Assembly: GCF_020379485.1 (NCBI RefSeq)
Contig: NC_063446.1
Location: 19,665,525-19,729,524, forward strand
DNA from: Brassica napus
Taxonomy: Eukaryota; Streptophyta; Magnoliopsida; Brassicales; Brassicaceae
Length of the DNA stretch: 64,000 nucleotides
Direction: 5' to 3'
This document shows positions 21,458 through 34,100 of this stretch, piece by piece. The notes below the pieces were generated by a model, which did not search any database, had not been told where the DNA came from, and saw nothing but the letters and a program-made list of their open reading frames with translations. The stretch's first letter is position 1; each line of letters opens with the position of its first letter. The translations under genes and the position numbers were made by a program.

Positions 21458-21736
21458 GCCGAGCTTAGTAACGTTAGCTTGTAATCCTAGTGGAGGCCTT
21501 TAAAGGTAACGGGACGTTGGTTCAGTCATAGTGATGAGAGGAGAATCGGGAGCAAAACACTCCCGTTCCAAGCCACGAGAGCTGAGCCTTCCTTGTGAAG
21601 GCTAGAGTATGATCTCTTCTAGACGGGGGATGAAAGAGCGCTAGATCATGTTTCACACACAGTGCTAGCGTTTACCTTCGTTTCTAGCAGCCGATGGACC
21701 TCATGGGCTGAATCCTTGTTTGGACCATTACCTTTT
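21458..21736 (+). ncRNA. Candidate structured non-coding RNA with snRNA-type promoter (family unknown)
   Basis: Predicted from its promoter: start about 24 nt after the TATA box, end at the first TTTT (21733-21736), giving about 280 nt. The interval is free of T4 runs and rich in perfect stems: CGGGAG/CTCCCG, AGCCTTC/GAAGGCT, CGCTAG/CTAGCG, CAGCC/GGGCTG and the palindrome cctttaaagg. Base composition differs from the AT-rich flanks. A C-box-like agtgatgag is present, but box C/D or H/ACA architecture is not clear. Length and promoter class would suit RNase MRP (7-2) RNA, but I could not match its conserved core, so the family is left open. No telomerase-type template and no U3 5' domain were seen. 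Confidence 0.55.
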
Positions 21737-22247
21737 ACTTTTTTCCTCCTTGCCAAACAAGTAACCGACATTGGTACGTTCAGACCGCAATCCACAAGGC
21801 ACAAGTGCAAAAGTGTTGTCTTAAAATTTTCAGAAAAAAAAAATAATAATTTGCAGCATGATGTATCACATGATTCCCATTCATATATATTTTCGGGGAA
21901 AAGAGTTTGCGACATGTGTTGTCTTAAATATGTTCTTACTCCGTCAAGGAATCTACACGCTCAAAAGCTAGAGTAAGGCATAGGGAGAGGGACACACACG
22001 TCCACTGGAACAACCAACTAACCGAAAGGAGGTCATGAACTAGTTTCATTACCACTGCTTGCTACTGATATAGTCAATACAACCTATCATTATTTAATCC
22101 TTCAAAACGATCCGACCTCCTATCCATGTCTAGTCATCACACGAGTCATACGTGTCAGAGCAATTGTCGACATCATAGACATACTCATCGCTGTCATATG
22201 AGTAATCCTCCTCTTCTTCTTCTTCTTCGTCTTCTGTAGCTTATTCT

Positions 22248-23266
22248 TCTATGGTCCTCTCAAAACCATCAAAAGGGTAATCATCTGTTGGGTCGTAAGG
22301 CTGTCTCAATTCTTTGACCCTCTCAAAACATCGTTTCGCCATATCCCCATCAAAGTCAACACGTAAACACTTGCGTATATCAAGGTGTACTAGGTGAGGA
22401 CAAGCGTCGAGAATGGCGTTGAGGCCCTTGTTGGTTAGTCCGTTCCCAAAAAAGCTGGTGGTGGCGTAAGTCCGGGCATGGTTTCTGCAATTGCTAGAGC
22501 TTCGTCATCATCAGGCTTGAACTGAGGTTCGCTGTTTAGCTTCAGTGTCTTCAGATTGGGACAAGACTGGCCTGCAGCTTTCAGAAAGTCTTCTTCTGAC
22601 AATGAGCAATATGATACTTCCAGGTGTTCAAGCAATGGAAGTTTCACAACTGCCTCCATAAACCCCTCGTCTGTTAATGTATCACACATCAAAAGCCTAA
22701 GGCTTCTCAGATTTAGTCGACCTGCAAATTAAACAAAAGGGTTAAAAACACAATCTAAGATAACTGATAAAGGTTCTAACTTTGCAATGCCTAGAGAGAG
22801 GAAAGAAGAGAGAGAGAGAGAGATGATTAACGAACAAAACATCATCTGGGTCTTCTCCAAACAGTGTGAATCTTTGTCTTCTTTCATAAAGTTCGAACCT
22901 TTCAATGCCTAGAGAGAGAGAGTGAAGGGGAGAGAGAGAGAGATACCTAACAGCGATGTAGTTGAGGAGGTCATCAGTACCAAAGTACCCAATGTCGATC
23001 TCAACCAAACCGCCTTGGCTGCGATCGACTGCGTGACGACATATGATCTCGGGGTCATAGTCCATGTCTTCCAAGTCTCCATCGTTCCGCATATCAATCT
23101 TACTCCACATCGAGGGGTCTTTGCAAACGCGACGCCACGATCTGCACACTCTCTGCGCGTTTTCAAGTACGTCGATCGCGCCAATACGGAGCAAGATCGA
23201 TGACATTAGTTCCGGCGGAAGGTCCGCCCAGTTTCCGTGTCTTCCTCTTTTCATCACCGGAGGCAT
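22248..23266 (-). pseudogene. F-box/LRR protein (SKIP19/FBL9-like), frame-damaged
   Basis: Exon 1 (23266-22947) encodes an F-box at residues 11-54 (WADLPPELMSSILLRI, then RVCRSWRRVCKDPSMW) and the start of the LRR part (DLLNYIAVR). After a GA-microsatellite intron, exon 2 (from 22724) continues with NLRSLRLLMCDTLTDEG, VVKLPLLEHLEVSYCSLSEE, CPNLKTLKLNSEP, LTNKGLNAILDACPHLVHLD, and ends near 22248. Family members are SCF ubiquitin-ligase receptors. The frame is broken by what look like single-base insertions: one just after the exon 2 acceptor (about 22715) and two around 22440-22472. A stop therefore precedes the last LRRs. Either it is a recent pseudogene or the sequence carries base-call errors. 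Confidence 0.75.
22740..22946 (-). repeat. GA/CT microsatellite-rich F-box intron
   Basis: GA runs at about 22797-22823 and 22911-22943 are each preceded by aatgcctagagagag, so the intron carries an internal duplication of ~120 bp. The donor (gtatct, minus strand) abuts exon 1 at 22946. Confidence 0.7.
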
Positions 23267-23960
23267 TGAGACAGACGGCGAAGGAGCGACAAATGAAAAC
23301 GACAAATAGCGAAAGAGAAAAGTGAAGTAGAAGCTTCGCAATTACTACTTGGCCCTCGGAGACATACGTATTTACGAAATTAGTTCGAGTCATAAACAAT
23401 AATAAGCTCACTTAAATAGTTTATTGGTGAGCCTAGGCCCATGGTTAAACACATTTAAAACTTGTTGGCTTACAAGTATCTTGCTTTTTTTGCTTTTGCT
23501 CTTGCTCTTTTCTTGCTTTTGCTCTCTACGACATTTAAATAGTGTATCTTGCTTTTGCTCTTTTCAACTCGCCTGCGTCATCGACCATCGCCAATCTAAC
23601 CACTGTCGACTGAGTCAGAATCTAACATACTTTCAATCTGTCATCGACTGAGCTTGAATATCCGTTATGTTGACGAACTTGTTGGTTTTATCATTATATG
23701 ACAAGTGAAGGATCGTCTCATGTTGGATAGAATTATCTTTCTACAGCAAGATTTATTTGAATACTAACTGTACCCGCACATGTTTTCTTTTCATCTAGTA
23801 GAAAAAAAGGGAAAATTATATAACTAAAACTGAACCAAAAAAGGTATTTATCTATGAAACTAAGGGTTTAACATCAAACATTCACTCTTGAGGGTTCGTA
23901 ATATAATATGTGCTGGTACAACGTGACAATTCATATATGAACTATCAACTATATGATGGC
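23267..23960. other. F-box promoter side and spacer
   Basis: No gene supported. A run of tgctcttgctcttttc-type repeats (ttgcttttgctct at about 23484-23560) forms a short T/C-rich low-complexity tract. Confidence 0.4.
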
Positions 23961-25600
23961 TAGGGGTATCAAATTGGTGGTCCGGACGGATTTGGGTGTA
24001 TCCAGATAGACTTATTTTTTTTGGCGTTTTTGGTTAAACTCCAAATAAGACCATTTCTAAATAGGACCATAACCAAATATGACCATGACCAGTTGGGCTG
24101 TCATGGAGTCCAGACGTCCACTTAATGTAGAAAGTCTAATTTTCAACTTAAAAGATGTACAGATTCTAAATGTCATATATAACATCTTAAACTTACTTAA
24201 ACTTCATGTTTTACAAAAGATACTTAGACTTAAACTCCATGTTTTACAAAAGATACTTAAAGTCTTAAACTTAAACTTAAACTCTGTGTCTTACAAAAAA
24301 AAAAAATCGATATCTTACAAAAGCCAAAAGGTACTTAAATTTAGAATTAAACTTTCATACTTCATTCTTTCACTTAATCTCATTTCCTTCTCTTCTTTCT
24401 TCCACCTTCTTCTTCTTCTTCTTCTTCTTCTTCTTCTTCTTCTTCTTCTTCTTCTTCTTCTTCTTCAGATTCTTCTTCTTCTTCTTCTTCTTCAGAATCT
24501 TCTAACATGAGCAGAGACATGTAAGCAAAATTATCACAAACAAATTAGATATTCATCAATATGGACAAGTGAACAAATCAATCTGCAAGTAAACATCCAA
24601 GCAAATCAGTATAAAAATCACAGCAGCCAAGTAAAAGACATATCAACGATGCAACCAACTAAAGAGACATATACAAGTTAAATTTAACCAGACATCTAGA
24701 GTCTTAAGCTTCTTAAGTTAAGCAGCATCTACGACCTATTCAGAAACAATATAATGAAAAAGTTATATATGCAATGAACTAGTTCTCCAATGTAGCAATG
24801 TGGTATTCACCAGTATCAAAAAGAAAGTATACAAGCTAAGTATAAAATCAGAAAACTTACTCGTCACTTCAAACCCACACAGCCAATTTCTTCCAAAAAT
24901 GAGAGCTTGTACATTTGATGGAAGAAGTCGGCTCCTATACTTGCTAAGAACACGGCTTCCAGCACAGAATGACGACTGAGAAGACACAGTTGTAATGGGA
25001 ATTGAAAGAACATCACACGCCATGCGGGACAGCTCTTTAAACCGTGTTGCATTTTTCTCCAATATCTCAAGACATCTAGAGTCTTAAAGGCAGTCATATA
25101 TCTAAAACCAGTTCAGCCAAGTACACATCTAAAGTTGATTTTCCTGTTCCCGCATTTTGAAAAAAGAATGCATAAAACTCATGCATTATGAACATAAAAA
25201 CAGTAAGAACACACCAAGTACAAACTCATGCATTATAACACTAACTACTTACCCCATATCCAGCTGGTATATTGTTCACCAATGTGGTTTCTGAAGGGCT
25301 CGCAGTAATGCTCTTAGGATCCTTCTTATAAACTCCATACAACTTTTTTATCTTCTTTCGGATATGATCGACTTTTGACTTGTTTGTTAATGGATCTAAG
25401 GTGTCATAACAATATTCCAAGACAGCGAACTTCAACTTTGGATCTAACACTGCAGCAGTAGAAAGTATATCATTGTATTCTTTCCGGTACTTGTCAAAAA
25501 AGAAGATGACGAAGACTTTTCTTCCTTTCTTGTTTTTTTTTTTTTTTGAACACCATCTTCCTTTCTTGTATAAACAGATATTCATGGTGTGTTGAAATGC
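23961..25600 (-). mobile_element. hAT transposon relic
   Basis: The left edge carries taggggtatcaaattggtgg at 23961, like the terminal inverted repeat of Brassicaceae hAT elements. The body encodes broken hAT transposase on the minus strand. 25495-25255 gives a DUF4413/RNase-H-like segment (STAAVLDPKLKFAVLEYCYD). 25060-24840 gives the dimerisation domain ([20 protein letters not shown], then [19 protein letters not shown]). These lie in different frames with intervening damage. No opposite tip was found, so the right boundary is a guess. Confidence 0.65.
24398..24500 (+). repeat. (CTT)n microsatellite
   Basis: About 30 near-perfect CTT units interrupted by two cag/att variants. It produces a spurious poly-leucine frame and lies inside the hAT relic. 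Confidence 0.95.
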
Positions 25601-26979
25601 ATGTAAAAATGTAAAAACGAAAACAAATCTCGACTTACCTCCAAATTACCTCTTCTGCGCAACCAGACCAATTTGTAAGTGCAAATGAGGTAAGAATTAA
25701 AAATGTTGAAAATAAACAATCATACAAATTTTTTTTTTAATGAGGTTCATTTCCTACTCACGCCCCTGACAGATGCATCTTCACAATTTGTCTCACCCTT
25801 TCTCAATAATTTATTCTGAAAATGATAGAGATCACTTAACAAAAAGTTGTTCGTCTGTCACAAGATTATTGATAGTTTTTATTTATACCTAGTTGGTTAA
25901 CTCGGCTGTATGGTTGTTCAAATCATCCAAGCCAAATTCATCACGTGGCATTGGGCGATGCCATGCAAAAAAATAAAAACTCAAACTGATCGAATTTTCA
26001 TTTTCATTCGAATAATTTCATGCTAGTTTGCTTTCTTTAGACAGTCTCAAAAAAGTTGATGTTATTAAAACTATATTTAATAATGGATTGGGTATCTTTT
26101 ATCCAGTTTGTAATCGAAATATATTTTGTCCTATAGTTTTAAATTTCAAATGCACGTTATCTTTTTCTTTTTTTTTTTTGGTAAAATGTTATAAATTTAA
26201 TGCATGTTATCTTCAAAAGAATGTAATCATGTTTTCAGTAAAACAGATTCACACACGATTATCTATATAATCCAATTAAACTAGTAAACTGTAATATTTT
26301 TCCATGAATATTATTAACTTTTCCTAAAGATGAAGCATATACATCCAATAAAGTAAAAATCCCTGAGTTATTAATGGATTATTAGGGTGAGTGATAAAGA
26401 TAGTTAAGTAATTAAATCTTAGAATTGTACATAAAGTTTTCTCCTAATTATGATGAAATGGACTGTCAAGCGTATCTTATCATATGATATATGGATTCAT
26501 ACAACACAAACTGAGCTGGGTTCGGTTCTCTTTACTTATGAATAATAAAATCTTTATTTATTGGTTGGTCGATCATTACCAAGCGCCAAGCTGACATTTT
26601 AATTGGCGAAAAGAAAAAGAAGTCATCTTTAGTAGCTGGCACGAGCTTATCTTCCCTATTATTACCACGTGGCCGTATCATATTGGTTGGAACGGTTCGT
26701 GAAACTCGTCGACTTTTGTTTTTCGTGTGACTTTACTACAACTGCAACTAGTAGAACGATACATTATCGCAACGCCGGATGATTCATGTACCGACCAAAC
26801 CGATATCAAATAGAAAAATGATCTAGCAAGATGACCGTAATCTCCTCCTAATCTAAAATATATTACGAAACTACCCTTACTCCCTTCACTGACTCGTCTC
26901 CTTCTCCACTTGGATCTCTGACTGCACATTCGATACAAAGTTACAAACAAATCCTCTCTCTTGCAAATACACCACATAG
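25601..26979. other. Spacer and KLCR1-like promoter
   Basis: AT-rich to about 26650. Closer to the gene a CACGTG G-box (about 26666) and C/T-rich leader sequence (26870-26979) precede the KLCR1-like ATG. No other gene seen. Confidence 0.45.
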
Positions 26980-29441
26980 ATGCCAACGATGCCAGGCCTA
27001 GTCTCAGTCAAAACGCCGGCCAATGCTCCGCCGCTACGCGTGTCCGTCCCCGACACGCAACAACAACAACCTCCACGAACCCCGATGAAGAAGACCCCTT
27101 CCTCCACCCCGTCTCGATCCAAACCCTCGCCCGGCAGATCCGCCAAAAAAGACTCGCCGGGCGTTTCCTCCGCCGCCGCCGCCGTACCCGTCGTCGACGA
27201 TCCATCCCTCGACAACCCGGATCTCGGCCCCTTCCTCCTCAAGCTCGCTCGCGACGCCATAGCTTCCGGCGAAGGTCCCAACAAGGCTCTCGACTACGCG
27301 ATCCGCGCGACGAAGTCCTTCGAGAGATGCTGCGCCGCCGCTGCTCCTCCCGTCCCCGGCGGAAGCGACGGCGGACCTGTCCTCGATCTCGCCATGAGCC
27401 TCCACGTCCTCGCCGCGATCTACTGCAGCCTCGGGAGGTTCGACGAGGCGGTCCCGCCGCTCGAGCGAGCCATCAAGGTCCCGGATCCGGAGCGTGGACC
27501 CGACCACTCCCTCGCCGCGTTCTCCGGGCATATGCAGCTCGGCGACACGTTGTCGATGCTAGGTCAGATCGATAGATCCATCGCTTGCTACGAGGAGGGG
27601 CTCAAGATCCAGATCCAGACTCTGGGAGAGACGGATCCTCGAGTTGGTGAAACTTGCAGGTAGTTATCCAATTAAACAACGCCACGTGGCTATTGTTTGA
27701 ATTCGTTGAGATTGCAGGTACTTATCCAATAAAGCAACTCCACGTGTTTCAGGTACTTGGCGGAAGCCTATGTTCAAGCAATGCAGTTCAATAAAGCTGA
27801 AGAGTTATGCAAGAAAACTCTAGAGATCCACCGTGCGCATAGCGAACCCGCATCACTAGAGGAGGCGGCTGATAGGAGGCTGATGGCTATCATCTGCGAG
27901 GCTAAAGGAGACTACGAGAACGCGCTCGAGCACCTCGTCCTCGCCAGTATGGCTATGATCGCGAGCGGGCAAGAATCGGAAGTTGCTTCGATCGACGTCA
28001 GCATTGGGAACATCTACATGTCGCTGTGTCGGTTCGATGAAGCTGTGTTCTCTTACCAGAAGGCTCTCACTGTGTTCAAGTCCTCTAAGGGAGAGACTCA
28101 TCCTACCGTAGCGTCGGTGTTTGTCAGATTGGCTGAGCTTTACCATAGGACAGGGAAGCTACGTGAGTCTAAGTCATACTGCGAGAACGCGTTGAGGATA
28201 TACAACAAGCCGGTGCCTGGGACAACTGTTGAGGAGATTGCTGGTGGATTAACCGAGATCTCTGCGATATATGAGTCTGTGGATGAGCCTGAGGAAGCAC
28301 TGAAGCTACTTCAAAAGTCCATGAAACTTCTTGAGGATAAACCAGGACAGCAGAGCGCCATTGCAGGTTATGACGTGTCTTTGGTCTTAAATTGAACAGT
28401 AAAGTACTCTTCTTTGTGTTGTCAAGCTTTAGTTTTGGCTTTTGTATGTGAATGAATTGCAGGGTTAGAGGCGCGGATGGGAGTAATGTATTACACGTTG
28501 GGGAGGTATGAAGACGCAAGAAACGCGTTTGAGAGCGCTGTGACGAAGCTGCGGGCAGCTGGTGAGAAATCTGCCTTCTTTGGAGTTGTGTTGAACCAGA
28601 TGGGACTGGCGTGCGTTCAGCTTTTCAAGATCGATGAGGCTGGTGAGCTGTTTGAAGAAGCAAGAGGGATTCTCGAACAAGAACGTGGTCCTTGTGATCA
28701 GGACACTCTCGGTGTTTACAGCAATCTGGCTGCCACGTATGACGCCATGGGAAGGTAATGATAATTGTCTTTAAAAAAACTATCTGACATACAACTCAAC
28801 TCACTGATGATCTATTGGTTTATCAAAACAATAAGCACAACTGGTTTGGGTTAAATTTATGACATACAACTAAACTCTCTTCACGTAAACCGGAATCATA
28901 ACCTGGTCGATATGATATATGAAACTAGGAGAACCCAATTAGCTCCGGATTAGACTTTTCTGTTTTCAGTTTTCCGGTTGAACCGGGTACTATTCATTAA
29001 AGTTGAAATGGATTGGTTTGGATATGTTTTTTCCTGGAAGGATTGGTTTTTTTGGACATATACAAAATGAAAACGTAATCAGATATTTTTTCATTTGCAT
29101 TAGATTAGGAACCATTTATCGGTATGGTTCCGGTTCAGTTTGAACCGGTTAGACCAGATAAGTAAAGACAATTCCTGTTTCTGATGGCTATGTCATTTTG
29201 CAGGATAGAAGATGCCATTGAGATATTGGAGCAGGTTCTGAAGCTGAGAGAGGAGAAGCTCGGTACTGCAAATCCTGATTTTGAGGACGAGAAGAAGCGT
29301 CTGGCCGAGCTTTTGAAGGAAGCGGGGCGGTCACGGAACTACAAAGCCAAGTCGCTACAGAATCTGATCGATCCAAACGCAAGACCTCCCAAGAAAGAGG
29401 CATCTGGTAAGAAATGGCCTGGCCTCGGTTTCAAGTTCTGA
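26980..29441 (+). CDS. KLCR1: Kinesin light chain-related TPR protein (KLCR1/CMU1-like)
   Basis: Four exons with GT-AG junctions and matching phases: 26980-27659, 27753-28366, 28463-28754 and 29204-29441, giving 607 aa. The head (residues 1-75) is Pro/Ser/Lys-rich and disordered. Paired TPR helices fill the rest (HVLAAIYCSLGRFDEAVPPL, HMQLGDTLSMLGQIDRSIAC, IGNIYMSLCRFDEAVFSYQK, GVMYYTLGRYEDARNAFESA, YSNLAATYDAMGR). The basic tail ends GKKWPGLGFKF. Arabidopsis KLCR/CMU proteins bind cortical microtubules and IQD scaffolds and hold microtubules in place during cellulose synthesis. Arabidopsis KLCR1 is about 609 aa by recall. ATG 26980 is preceded in frame by no closer start, and a second in-frame ATG follows 9 nt later. 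Exon 1 is strikingly GC-rich. It appears fully intact. Confidence 0.93.
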
Positions 29442-31035
29442 AGAACACAAATCGTAACCACATATAATAAAAAAACATTCACATATAATATATATACTCA
29501 ATAGTATTATGTTATCATTATTTTATTTGATCTTTTCTGTATCATAAGTATGAGTCTGATGAATTAATTTCCTGTATCGTGTTTTATTATTTGAGTTTGG
29601 TGAAGTACTGCCAAGTTGGTGAGCTGTTTGTTTGAGTTTGAGAGTTTCTTTAATTCGGTCCCTTTTTCGAAAATTTATATTTCTTGCGTGTGCTTGTCTG
29701 TTTAATTGTGCAGAAGTATCGATACTTGCAAGTATTTGCCTTTGTCACTTGTACAAGTTTGATTTTCGAATCACTAAAGTAAATTGCATGCAAACAAACG
29801 CAGATTGAAACTTATTAATTTACGGATCACAACACTCAACTAAACATTGGAAATAAGGATTTTTTGTTTCTTTTAGTCTAAATATTCGACTAATCATTAC
29901 TCTTTGATTGATTATCCAGTTATTTACAAGAAAATATCCAGATTTTTATTTCTAAAAACAAAAGAAAACGGTCTGAACTATACTCTTTGATTGATTATCC
30001 AGTTATTTACAAGAAAACATCCATATATTTATTTCTTAAAACAAAAGAGAACGGTGTAAACAATCCGTTGGTAAATTTGAAATTGAAAACTAAAGAGAGC
30101 AAGAAATTAAGAATCTATATAGAAACAAATCAATCACATCAACTAGATTGGAGAAAAAAGACCATTTTACTAGGAATGAGTATCTCTACAACAAAAAAGC
30201 TTTATCCTAAAATATTAAGATCTTTCTATTTCTATTGCCATGATACATATGGGACTAGACTCAATTGATTGTGATATAATGGGTTAAAATGTCAAAAGAT
30301 GGTGGTTTAAATGGTTATAGTGTACTTCAACGCATCTAAAAGAATATATGCATTGCAAATTGAACTAGAATCTGCAGCAAGTTAACATAAAACCACCAAA
30401 AATATTCAGTAAATTGACAGACCAAATTTGAATTTCGTTTAGTTAATGTGATCAATCATAGTTGGCCATTAAACAAGAGTTCTTGAACATTTTTTTGGTC
30501 TAAGTTATAAACTTTTCCAACAAAAAAAATTATAAAACTTAGCATTCGAAAACCTTCAAAATAATTATGTATATAAGAAAATACTGGTAGGATAATAAAC
30601 AATAAACAACTAAACACACACACATATATATTACGTAGAAACTTCTTCACCTAAATTTGTGCTCAAAAGATTCTAGTTTATTAACACACATCCTAAATAA
30701 TTAACACAAATCCTAATTTATTTTAGTTTCTACTTGAGACTTTATACTCTACTCAAACGATGCATTTTCAAAAAAGCCAGTTGAATGCTGTTTATATTAA
30801 GATTATCACTGATGCCACAAGTAAACTAATTCAAGCGTTAGATAAGCAAGCTAAACAAAAAATTATGATCACTCGTTTTATAGGATCACTTTTAGGATAA
30901 TGGTTATAATTTTTGAATTGCTGAATTTGTGAAAATAGTGTTTAGATAAAATTACTATACAATTTTTAAATCAATCTTATGAGAAGGGTCACATTTAGAA
31001 AAATCAGTTGCAAAAAAAAAAAGAGAAGGGTCACA
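29442..31035. other. AT-rich spacer downstream of KLCR1-like gene
   Basis: The 3' UTR of the TPR gene is followed by 1.5 kb of AT-rich DNA with no gene. An ~80-bp direct tandem duplication starts at about 29900 and 29981 (ctctttgattgattatccag, then acaagaaaa). A short retroposed-looking insert occurs at 30981-31038. Confidence 0.5.
29900..30060. repeat. ~80-bp tandem duplication
   Basis: Two adjacent copies share tgattatccagttatttaca and aaaacaaaag.gaacggt with a few substitutions. Non-coding. Confidence 0.75.
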
Positions 31036-31164
31036 TTTTAACTACTTTTTTTGTTGAAATTTTAAATTGATTAACAAAAAAAAAATTTACAGGCCACTGA
31101 AGTTTATGCTTTCAGATAAAGAAACACAAGTCATATAATGGGAAAATAACAGATTACGGTTGTA

Positions 31165-34100
31165 GCGAAGAAGCCCGAGTGAGCCAACGCTGCATCATGT
31201 CACCATAGAAGCTCGGCTTCCGCTTTCGCAGAGAGGATATCTTGTTCCTAATTGTCTTGTCAATGTATCGAACCATTTGACCCACGCTGAGAGGAGTACC
31301 TTGATGGCGCCTGCTGTTCCTCTCACGTCAAATACTATGGATGCTAGCTTGGAGAGCAAGCTTCAGGAGACATGTATCAATCTCCCTCCTGCGATGAGAT
31401 AGAAGACATGTGACGGTGATAGTCCAGTCGGGATTCACACGAGAACCCAATAGGAATCTTACTAGATCAATCAATACTGTAAATGAGTAAGGGCAAGCAA
31501 AGAACAAGTGGTCACGAGTTTCGTCCGGTTCACCATAGAGGAGACACGGTTGCACGCAACCCCAAGCTCTGCTTTTCGCTCCCGTCGACAGTCTATCCTG
31601 AAAAGCCAACCATGTGATAAAAGCAAACCGTGGAATGCTCTGTTGAAACCAAACAACTTTTCACCAAGGGAGGTTTGGGTTATGGACCCGAAGCTGTTCC
31701 CAAGTTGCTTTACTCGAGAAGGATGGTTTGTAATCCTCATCTCCGTGGCGCCATAGACGAAGATCAGCAGCCGCGTCCTCCGTCGGAGCTGGAACAGAGT
31801 TGATGCAGGCTATCATCACCCATAGGTGATAGCCACGACACCAACGAATGTTCCATTGTCCACCAGAGGCCGCTTCCGAGACCGTCGCGTAGCGGGAGAT
31901 ACCCAAGACTTGTGTTCCTGAAGCACCTGTGATGTTGAAAAGTCTTCCAATCTGAAGCCAGTTATCAAACCAGAATAAGGTGGCTTTGCCATTCTCTATC
32001 TCAGACCGGAGAAAATATGCAGCTTGGTCCCTAAGTTTCAACAGTTTACGCCATATCCAAGATCATGCATACTTATCGTTAACGTCCCAAAAGTTGTGAG
32101 TACGCAACAGATAAGCCTTCGTCCAAGCTACCCACAGAGAACCAGAGTTCGTGAGTAATCTCCAGATCAAGCTAAGCGCGAACACTCTTGAAGTGTCCGG
32201 AGATACTTGTGAATTCTGATAAGACCTCAAACACACCCTTCAGTGAAGCAGCTGCACCATCAGTGAAGATCATTAGATCGTCCGCAAAGCTTAGGTGTGT
32301 TAGGTTTACCTTGCTGCAGGAGGGATGAAACCCAATACGCTGAGAAAGAGAGACGCCTTATTGAGCATTCTTGACAATACATTGATGGCAATGACGAACA
32401 AATACGGGGAGAGAGCACAACTTTGTCGCAGGCCCCGTTCACTACCAAAGAAGCCTTCCAATTCCCCATTAACTGAGACAGAGAAAGCAGCGGTGGAGAG
32501 ACATGTTTGAATCCAGTGAATAAACATATCCGGAATACCCATTGCGCTAAGGGTATTCATGATGAAAGACCAGTTTACAGAATCGAAAGCCTTCGAGATA
32601 TCCAGCTTGAGAACACTACGGGGTTGGATTGATTGCTTGTGATAGTCTTTGACCAGTTCAGTAGCTAGTAGGACATTTTCAAGCAGCAGTCGACCTTTGA
32701 CAAAAGCGCACTGGTTTGGCTCAATTAGCTCCGGAAGCAACACCTTAAGTCTGTTTGCGAGAATCTTAGAAATCACTTTGAATATGATATTGCAGCAACT
32801 GATAGGTCTGTAGTCTTTGATCTCCTTTGCATCCCCATGTTTTTGTATAAGTGTCAGTATTGAAGCATTAACGCCTCGAGGCAGAAACCCATACATGAAG
32901 AAGGACTGAACTGCTATGACAAAGTCTTGTTAAATAATATCCCACGATGCTCGATAAAACTCAGCTGGAAAGCCCTCAGGTCCTGGAGCTTTACTAGACG
33001 GCATGGAGAATAACACATTTCGTATCTCAGCCTCCGATATAGGATGGGTAAGGAGCTGAGCAGTGTGCTCCGGACATCTGAACTCCATGAGATCAGAAAG
33101 TTTCGGAAGAACCCCCATTGTAGCGTTTACCGGACTATGCTTGAGAAAGCTTTCGAAGTGTGCAGCAGCCGTAACTTTTATCTGATGAAGATCAGTAATT
33201 ACCTCTCCAGAAGGTAAGGTGAGCCTCCTTATCATATTGAAAGAGGTTATACTCTGGACAATCTTAAAGAAGAATAAAGTATTCTGGTCACCATGTTGCA
33301 ACCAAGTGATTCGGGACTTCTGACGTAAAAAGATCTCCTCTATCGCTGCCCAATGATTCCAGACAGTCATGGCGTCTGCAGCTACTTCAAATGTAGTTTC
33401 ATTTGGGTCCTGAAGCGCTATCTTTTGCTTGTCGCAGAGTTCATCAAAAGCTTCCCGAGTTAGTTGTGGGATATTACCAAACTTGTTCTTGTTGAGTCTA
33501 CGCAGCGTTGGCTTGAGAAGCTTCAGTTTCTTATGGAACCTATACAGCGCTGAGGTGGAATGAAACAGAGCCTCAGTGGAGTCCCAAACGGTGGCGACTG
33601 TGTCAAGAAAGTCCGGATGATCTACAAGGAAGTTGAAAAATTTGAAAGGTCATTTATTTCCCGGGGGGGGGGGGGGGGTCTCTCTAACCGAACCCAACAA
33701 CGTGTGTGATCAGAGACGCCTGAGGGCTCAACACTTGCATAAGAATGTGGGAAATGGTGCAGCCAGTGGTCATTTACAAGTACACGATCCAGTTTTTTTT
33801 GCAATAGGGTTCTCTTTTTGCTTATTAGTCCAGGTAAAAGTACGTCCAAGAGAGGCAAGATCAGTGAGATTGCAGGCAGCTACTGCATACTAAAAAGCCT
33901 GCATTCCTCTGAGATTTGCGTTTGATAAAGTACCCATGGAATGCTCTGAAAACGCTAGAGTTTCATTGAAACCACCCATCACAATCCATGGGACTCCGGT
34001 GAAAGCATACTGCGCTTTAATGTATGACATTTCGCTCCACAAGTGCTGCCTGTCAGCAGTGAAGTTTGAAGCGTATACACATGAACAGAGAAATTGTTCG

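Noticed and set aside
21458..21736. Telomerase RNA or U3 snoRNA identity for the structured RNA candidate
   Set aside because: No telomere-template-like ctaaaccct sequence and no U3 5' domain; only promoter type and structure are supported.
24079..24510. 143-codon frame ending in a leucine run
   Set aside because: Product of the CTT microsatellite and tandem repeats inside the hAT relic.
26886..27575. Long antisense and alternate frames over KLCR1-like exon 1
   Set aside because: Shadows of a GC-rich coding exon in other frames.
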